From positions 40,656-104,655 of the forward strand of contig JAJDZZ010000021.1 in assembly GCA_022824405.1 (NCBI GenBank): a stretch of DNA of 64,000 bases. Reading direction: 5' to 3'. A program made the translations under genes and the position numbers. Within the stretch, counting starts at the first letter, position 1; each line of letters begins with the position of its first letter. Positions 59,662-64,000 of this stretch are shown here, piece by piece. The DNA comes from Opitutales bacterium (GTDB lineage Bacteria; Verrucomicrobiota; Verrucomicrobiia; Opitutales; UBA2995). The notes under the pieces were generated by a model, which did no database searches, had not been told where the DNA came from, and was given only the letters and a program-made list of their open reading frames with translations.

Positions 59662-62313
59662 ATGAATAAAGGCCTATTCCCCGCACTTCTTCTGGCTTGC
59701 CTTCCCACCCTGCTGATCGGACAAAACCGCATTGGTACCGGCCCGGCCAAGGACCTCTACCTTCAATACTGCGCCACCTGCCACGGTCAAAACCTGGAGG
59801 GCGGACAAGGAAGCTCCCTCATCGACGATGTTTGGAATTACGGATCCTCCGATGCCGATATCACAAAAACCATCCTTGAAGGAGTGCCCGATCTGGGAAT
59901 GGTTCCCTGGAAGGGTGTGCTGACGGATCAACAGGTCCGGTCGTTGGTGATCCTGATCCGCGAGCAGAAGTTGATCGCTGAATCGACCGGGTTCCTGGAG
60001 AAGACAAAACCTCTCGGCGGGGTTTTTTCCACAAGGCACCACAATTTCACCATGGAAAAAGTGGTGGATGTAGACGACATTCTGTGGTCCATCGCCTTTT
60101 TGCCCGACGAATCCATCCTCATCGCGCAGCGCGACGGGAAATTATGGCGGCTCCTGGATGGTCAAAAAATCGGGATCGAGGGCATTCCAAAGGTCTGGGA
60201 GGTGGGCCAGGGCGGTCTCTTGGAAGTAATGCCCCATCCGAAATATGAGGAAAACGGCTGGATTTACCTGTCCTTCAGCGAACACGTAGGGGCAAAACTC
60301 GACGGAAAAGACGCGGCCATGACCGCCATCGTGAGAGGGAGAATCGAGGATGGAAAATGGGTCGACGAAGAAGAAATCTTCCGGGCCCCACCACACCTTC
60401 ATACCACCAAGGGCGGCCACTTCGGATCGCGCTTTGTTTTCAAGGATGAATACCTGTTCTTCAGCATCGGAGAGCGCCAACAGCAGGAAATGGCCCAGGA
60501 CCTCACGTTACCAAGCGGGAAAATACACCGGATTTACCATGATGGCCGCATCCCCGAGGGAAATCCATTTTTTGACCATCCGGGAGCTTTCAAGACCATC
60601 TGGAGTTACGGGAACCGAAATCCTCAGGGATTGGACCTTCATCCGGTCACCGGCGAGCTGTGGGAAACCGAGCACGGCCCACGGGGAGGCGACGAATTGA
60701 ACATCATCCGGCCCGGCCGCAATTACGGTTGGCCGGTTATAACCTATGGAATGAATTACAACGGTACTCCCATAACCGACAAGACCCACATGGAGGGCAT
60801 GGAGCAACCCGCGCACTACTGGCAGCCTTCCATCGCCGTCTGTGGTATCGATTTTTATGAGGGGAACAAGTTTCCCAAATGGAAAAACAACCTGCTCGTA
60901 TCCGGGATGGCTTCGGAAGAAATCCAACGTCTGGTCATTAGGGACGGTAAAGTCGTCCACAGAGAGACGATTCTGAAACAGCAGGGCCGGGTACGGGACG
61001 TGGCCAGCGGACCGGACGGTTACATTTACGCCGCCATCAATACCCGCAGTCCCAATAGCGGGGCCCTTTACCGGTTAAAACCCGTCCCCCAACCGCAGTG
61101 GCGAAGCCTGTTTAACGGACATGATCTCGATAGTTGGCAGGTCAGCGGCGAAGGCGCAACGGTCCTGGTCGACGATGGTCATATAGTCGCTCTGCCCCAA
61201 GGGGTTGCGGGCAACACCTTCCTCGCAACCGAGGAGTCTTTTCACGACTTCATCCTGGAAATGGACCTCAAAATTATTGGAGACCTCAATGCCGGAATTC
61301 TGCTTCGCGGGGTGAGTGAGGCTACCGATAAGGATGACGGATTGAGCGGTTACCGCATGGAAATCGATCAGTCTGACCGCCAATGGACCGGGGGAATTTA
61401 TGAGGCTGAGGGCCGGGGCTGGTTGTCATCGCTGGAAGGGAATGAAATAGCCCGGAAAGCCTACCAACCGTCCACCTGGAACCGCTACCGCATCGAGGCG
61501 ATTGGAGAACATTTGCGTGTTTGGGTCAACGGTGTCCCCACCGCGAACCTGATCGACGGCAATACTTCCAAGGGGGTGATCGGTTTCCAGGCACACCAAC
61601 TGCCCCATCAGGACGGAAAAGGAGCCTTTTATATCCGAAATATCCGAATCATTTCCCAGAAAGCCGGAAATCATATCCAGGGAATTGAGATTCCAGCCCT
61701 CAAGATCGAACCCCAAGTAACCAGCCTGCTTCGCTACAAAACCATCGAGGAAGCCATCGCCCGCAACGATTTGCAGGACGTGGTCCGGCACCTGGAAAAA
61801 AATCCCCAAGACATCGATAAACCGGGCCGGGGCAATTTGACACCCCTTCATCAAGCCATCCTGAGAAAACGCCCGGAAGCCGCCGCCATTCTGCTGGAAG
61901 CAGGGGCCGATCCCAACGTGTTGACCTCGCGCAATCAATCATCCCTGCATCTGGCCATCGATCGCGGTCTGATCGAAACGGCCCAAATGCTATTGCAAAG
62001 AGGCGTCGATGCCGGTCTGCGCGATAGCCAGGGTTGGACGGCGCTGCACCTGGCCGCGGCAAAGAACCGCAAGCAAATTATAAAAATGATGCTGAACAAC
62101 GGGGTAGACACCAAATACCTCAGCGCAGCCGGCGGAACCCCGCTGCATGAAGCCGCCGTCAGTGGGGATGCCGAGATGATTCGCATGCTGTTGGATGCCA
62201 GAATCGATCCCACAGTCGTTTCCCAAACCGGAAAAACAGCCTTGGATATAGCCGTGGATTACCAAAACACCGCCGCTCAAAAGATCCTGAAGGGTCTAAG
62301 GGCTCAGCCCTAG
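59662..62313 (+). CDS. Four-domain protein: cytochrome c, sugar dehydrogenase propeller, DUF1080, ankyrin repeats
   Basis: The 883 residues have a signal peptide (NKGLFPALLLACLPTLLIG), a small cytochrome c with CATCH at about residues 37-41, and a GSDH/YliI-type PQQ sugar dehydrogenase propeller (about 130-475). The propeller includes FLPDESILIAQRDGKLWRLL and HGPRGGDELNIIRPGRNYGW. A DUF1080 domain (about 478-665, SLFNGHDLDSWQVSG) and about five ankyrin repeats (from about 695, for example NLTPLHQAILRKRPEAAAIL and GWTALHLAAAKNRKQIIKMM) follow. It would bind a sugar, oxidise it, and pass electrons to its own cytochrome. Exported ankyrin repeats are unusual. The start at 59662 gives the signal peptide. 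Confidence 0.88.
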   Translation: MNKGLFPALLLACLPTLLIGQNRIGTGPAKDLYLQYCATCHGQNLEGGQGSSLIDDVWNYGSSDADITKTILEGVPDLGMVPWKGVLTDQQVRSLVILIREQKLIAESTGFLEKTKPLGGVFSTRHHNFTMEKVVDVDDILWSIAFLPDESILIAQRDGKLWRLLDGQKIGIEGIPKVWEVGQGGLLEVMPHPKYEENGWIYLSFSEHVGAKLDGKDAAMTAIVRGRIEDGKWVDEEEIFRAPPHLHTTKGGHFGSRFVFKDEYLFFSIGERQQQEMAQDLTLPSGKIHRIYHDGRIPEGNPFFDHPGAFKTIWSYGNRNPQGLDLHPVTGELWETEHGPRGGDELNIIRPGRNYGWPVITYGMNYNGTPITDKTHMEGMEQPAHYWQPSIAVCGIDFYEGNKFPKWKNNLLVSGMASEEIQRLVIRDGKVVHRETILKQQGRVRDVASGPDGYIYAAINTRSPNSGALYRLKPVPQPQWRSLFNGHDLDSWQVSGEGATVLVDDGHIVALPQGVAGNTFLATEESFHDFILEMDLKIIGDLNAGILLRGVSEATDKDDGLSGYRMEIDQSDRQWTGGIYEAEGRGWLSSLEGNEIARKAYQPSTWNRYRIEAIGEHLRVWVNGVPTANLIDGNTSKGVIGFQAHQLPHQDGKGAFYIRNIRIISQKAGNHIQGIEIPALKIEPQVTSLLRYKTIEEAIARNDLQDVVRHLEKNPQDIDKPGRGNLTPLHQAILRKRPEAAAILLEAGADPNVLTSRNQSSLHLAIDRGLIETAQMLLQRGVDAGLRDSQGWTALHLAAAKNRKQIIKMMLNNGVDTKYLSAAGGTPLHEAAVSGDAEMIRMLLDARIDPTVVSQTGKTALDIAVDYQNTAAQKILKGLRAQP

Positions 62314-62730
62314 TATTTAAGTATTTTCCGGTTCCAACTGAATATTTGGCCGTCTTGGGTGACGCTTATTTAACCACAGAGGACACAGAGGAGGCGCGCT
62401 GCGCGACATCCACCACTCCATCACTCCTTTCCTTTCGATCACGATCACGATCACGATTAATCTCAGCGCCTTCATCCTTTCTTCCTCTCCTTCTCAGCAT
62501 CTCAGTCCTCGGAATCTCAGCATCTCAGTATCTCTAATCCTTTTTGCCTGGGTGCCTATTCACCCCTGATTCCTTATTCGGTTCCGATCAGGGTCCCTCC
62601 CCACTCTCGTTTTTCCCTATCAGGCGGGTCAATTTCAACCGCCCTTTTCACTTTTCATCTGCGTAATCTGCGGTTAAACCTCCATGACTCGTTTCAACAG
62701 GCTCTCATACACTGTTGGAGGCTACTTGCC
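62314..62730. repeat. Repeat words and unrecognised sequence before the fragment gene
   Basis: Word A (62370-62393), a gcgctgcgcgac fragment of J, a ccactccatcactcctttcc word, word E (62434-62459, three units) and word F variants (62462-62490) are followed by ctcagcatctcag repeats. A cgtaatctgcggttaaacct word (about 62660) also occurs. The remaining bases hold no recognised gene. Confidence 0.65.
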
Positions 62731-62805
62731 ATGAAGAAGGGCAGACTTCGCATAGGAATCCAGACGATCCGCAAAATCCGTGAGGGATATGCTGGGCAGC
62801 GATGA
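62731..62805 (+). pseudogene. Remnant of an AAA-ATPase-like (PF09820-type) gene start
   Basis: The 24 codons MKKGRLRIGIQTIRKIREGYAGQR followed by TGA resemble the N-terminus of AAA-ATPase-like proteins (IGIQTFRKIREEGYxYVDKT). The similarity stops after GY and a frameshift or early stop ends the frame. It is probably a degraded copy of a gene family that is common and often broken in environmental genomes. No continuation is visible downstream. Confidence 0.4.
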
Positions 62806-62925
62806 GTTGCTGTTTACTTTCGACGTCGACCGCATCGCCACAAAAGGAAATCGCAAAACCTCGAAATCCAGGCCAACTGGTGGTCAGCCTTCAAAAACCT
62901 TTGTGCCTTCTCTTTAGTCCATAAA
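62806..62925. other. Unassigned sequence before the TolC-like gene
   Basis: No gene, repeat word or RNA could be recognised here. A short plus-strand frame (FDVDRIATKGNRKTSKSRPT) is open but has no supported start and may be debris from the same event as the neighbouring remnant. Confidence 0.3.
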
Positions 62926-63879
62926 ATGGCCCAACACCCCTTATCCAGTCTACTAATATTCTCAGTCATCCTAATCCTTTGCAACGGTTGCACTACCACT
63001 GCGCACAAGGAAAAGGCCGATGATACCGTTTATAAAATAGTTGCTGAGGTGGAAGAGCAGATTTTTGGCGGTGCTTCTGAATTTACAATTGATACACCCT
63101 ATTCCGGTAGGGATCCGGACGACATTTCACCGGAGGAAATATTTGCCGATCGCAATAAATCGCTGCAAATAACGCTTACAATTGAAGAAGCGCTCGATCT
63201 GGCAGTAAAGCAGAGCCGGCAGTTTCAATCTCAGAAAGAGCAATTATACCTTACTACCCTCACTCTTACCGGCGAACAGCATGCCTTCAGTCCTCGTTTC
63301 TTTACCCGGGGCACCGGGGTAAATGAAATTTTCGGACAGGGAGAAAAAAGAAAATTATTGGATGCCGATGCAGGGGTAGGCCAAATGATTGCCCTTGGAG
63401 CAGACATCAGCCTGACCATCGCCACCGATATTCTTCGATTTCTTACCAATGATCTCCGCAAGACGGCGGGTTCCACCCTGAGCTTCAGCATCTTTCAACC
63501 CCTACTGCGGGGAGCAGGCCGAGAAGTAGCCGCCGAAAGACTCACCCAGGCCGAGCGCAACGTAATTTACTCGATTCGCGACTTCTCCCATTTCCAGAAT
63601 ACATTCGAATCGGAAATCGTTTTGGACTACTTCCGCCTGCTGCAACAGAAGGATACAATTTTCAACGAGTACAACAATTATCAGTCGCGCGTCGCTGCTA
63701 CGCGCTATCTCAGAGCCCGATCGGTGGACCGTGAAAAAGCGCTCGATGTCAACCAGTCTGAACAAGCCGCACTTGCCGCTAAAAGCCGTTATATCAACGC
63801 CATCGTTCGATACAGGAATTCCCTGGACCAGTTTAAAATTACCTTGGGGCTACCCCAAACGGGGATGTCCCGAAAATAG
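62926..63879 (+). pseudogene. TolC-like outer membrane efflux lipoprotein, truncated at its 3' end
   Basis: The visible 317 residues start with a lipoprotein-type signal (LSSLLIFSVILILCNGC, with Cys as the probable lipid site at about residue 22). The first half of a TolC/OEP fold follows: LTIEEALDLAVKQSRQFQSQ, LRFLTNDLRKTAGSTLSFSI and RYLRARSVDREKALDVNQSE. A complete TolC protein is usually 420-550 residues with two such halves. The family similarity breaks off after KITLGLPQT, where the sequence changes to an insertion-like end and a TAG stop follows four codons later. The gene is therefore likely interrupted. Confidence 0.7.
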
Positions 63880-64000
63880 TTGAAATTGGGGTGGTTCTCC
63901 ATCTGCCATAAGTTAGGTTAGGCAGGTGTAAAATAAACAATGGAAAGGAGAACCAACCCATGAAAAAAAGTAGAGCAAAACTAAGAAAAGTCACCCCAAA
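63870..64000 (+). mobile_element. Left end of a probable insertion sequence
   Basis: From about 63874 (TGTCCCGAAAATAGTTGAAA) the sequence no longer fits the TolC frame. It holds an inverted pair tggttctcc (63892-63900) and ggagaacca (63947-63955), with an inner ctgcc/ggcag pair, directly upstream of a possible gene start. This is typical of the leader and left end of an insertion sequence. The right end lies outside the window, so family and target duplication cannot be checked. Confidence 0.5.
63961..64000 (+). CDS. Start of a probable transposase gene, cut by the window edge
   Basis: Thirteen codons (MKKSRAKLRKVTP) follow a purine-rich ribosome-binding sequence (ggaaaggag, 63942-63950). 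The basic N-terminus is compatible with a transposase. Product identity rests mainly on the insertion-like end upstream and is uncertain. Confidence 0.35.

Overview
The window looks like a piece of a Gram-negative chromosome, most likely from the Verrucomicrobiota (Opitutae/Puniceicoccales-like). This placement is inference, because no rRNA or tRNA gene is present to test it. It rests on lipid A and peptidoglycan-recycling genes (LpxI, an LpxL-type acyltransferase, Mpl), class-specific style genes (DUF1080 fused to quinoprotein domains, sulfatase, CE15 glucuronoyl esterase, several pseudopilins), a Rho with an unusual P-loop, and large repeat-filled intergenic gaps. Most of the 64 kb is chromosomal housekeeping and carbohydrate-related gene content in short operons on both strands. 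No phage, CRISPR array or large genomic island is visible.

Layout. 1-3 kb: the end of a GntP-type permease and an IlvD/Edd dehydratase (sugar-acid use), then an RRM protein. 3.5-3.8 kb: a strong candidate small RNA on the minus strand with a near-consensus promoter, a closing stem and a UUCG terminator, with 6S-like architecture. 4-9 kb: argA, mpl, a membrane hydroxylase, a low-molecular-weight phosphatase and a pseudopilin. 9.3-9.9 kb: a VapBC-like toxin-antitoxin pair. 10-17 kb: glgA diverging from an rnr-DUF5069-DUF151-dus run, then an RluA-type synthase. 17-23 kb: a TonB-like protein, a Dabb protein, a deoxyribosyltransferase-like protein, upp, a MurQ-like SIS protein and metA. 23-30 kb: a second dus, an S9 peptidase, an acyltransferase-glycosyltransferase fusion and lpxI. 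30-38 kb: a histone-deacetylase-like hydrolase, a serine hydrolase, 5-oxoprolinase and two pseudopilins. 38-44 kb: rho, an orphan 584-residue protein, hisF and a two-domain PPK2. 44-52 kb: sulfatase, lactonase, DUF2237, tandem esterase, membrane protein, CE15 esterase and FKBP isomerase. 52-62 kb: PQQ-DUF1080 protein, sixA with an orphan secreted protein, a Sat-CysC fusion, a CDGSH protein and a cytochrome c-sugar dehydrogenase-DUF1080-ankyrin protein. 62-64 kb: gene remnants and a TolC-like gene that stops where an insertion-sequence-like end begins.

The most unusual property is the intergenic DNA. A limited vocabulary of short repeat words recurs throughout, often in fixed order and sometimes as nested inverted arrays. 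In this summary and below they are named by letters: A = CCACAGAGGACACAGAG; B = CGCAAAGATCGCAAAGG; C = ATCCGGCTTCGCCGGAA; D = GGGGACATTCCTGTCCCC; E = CGATCACGATCACGATTA; F = tandem TTCAGCC; G = TCTCGCCAAGGCGAGA; H = GGCGCC-n-GGCGCCAAT followed by AGGAAT units; I = a REP-like palindrome starting GGGGTCAG; J = a 125-bp element. A prime marks the reverse orientation. Several of these repeats run into coding sequence: they supply the last codons and stop of at least six genes, and apparently the signal peptide of a serine hydrolase. A 206-bp inverted-repeat element supplies the TAG stops of both genes that converge on it.

All product names come from motif recognition by eye. No database search was run.
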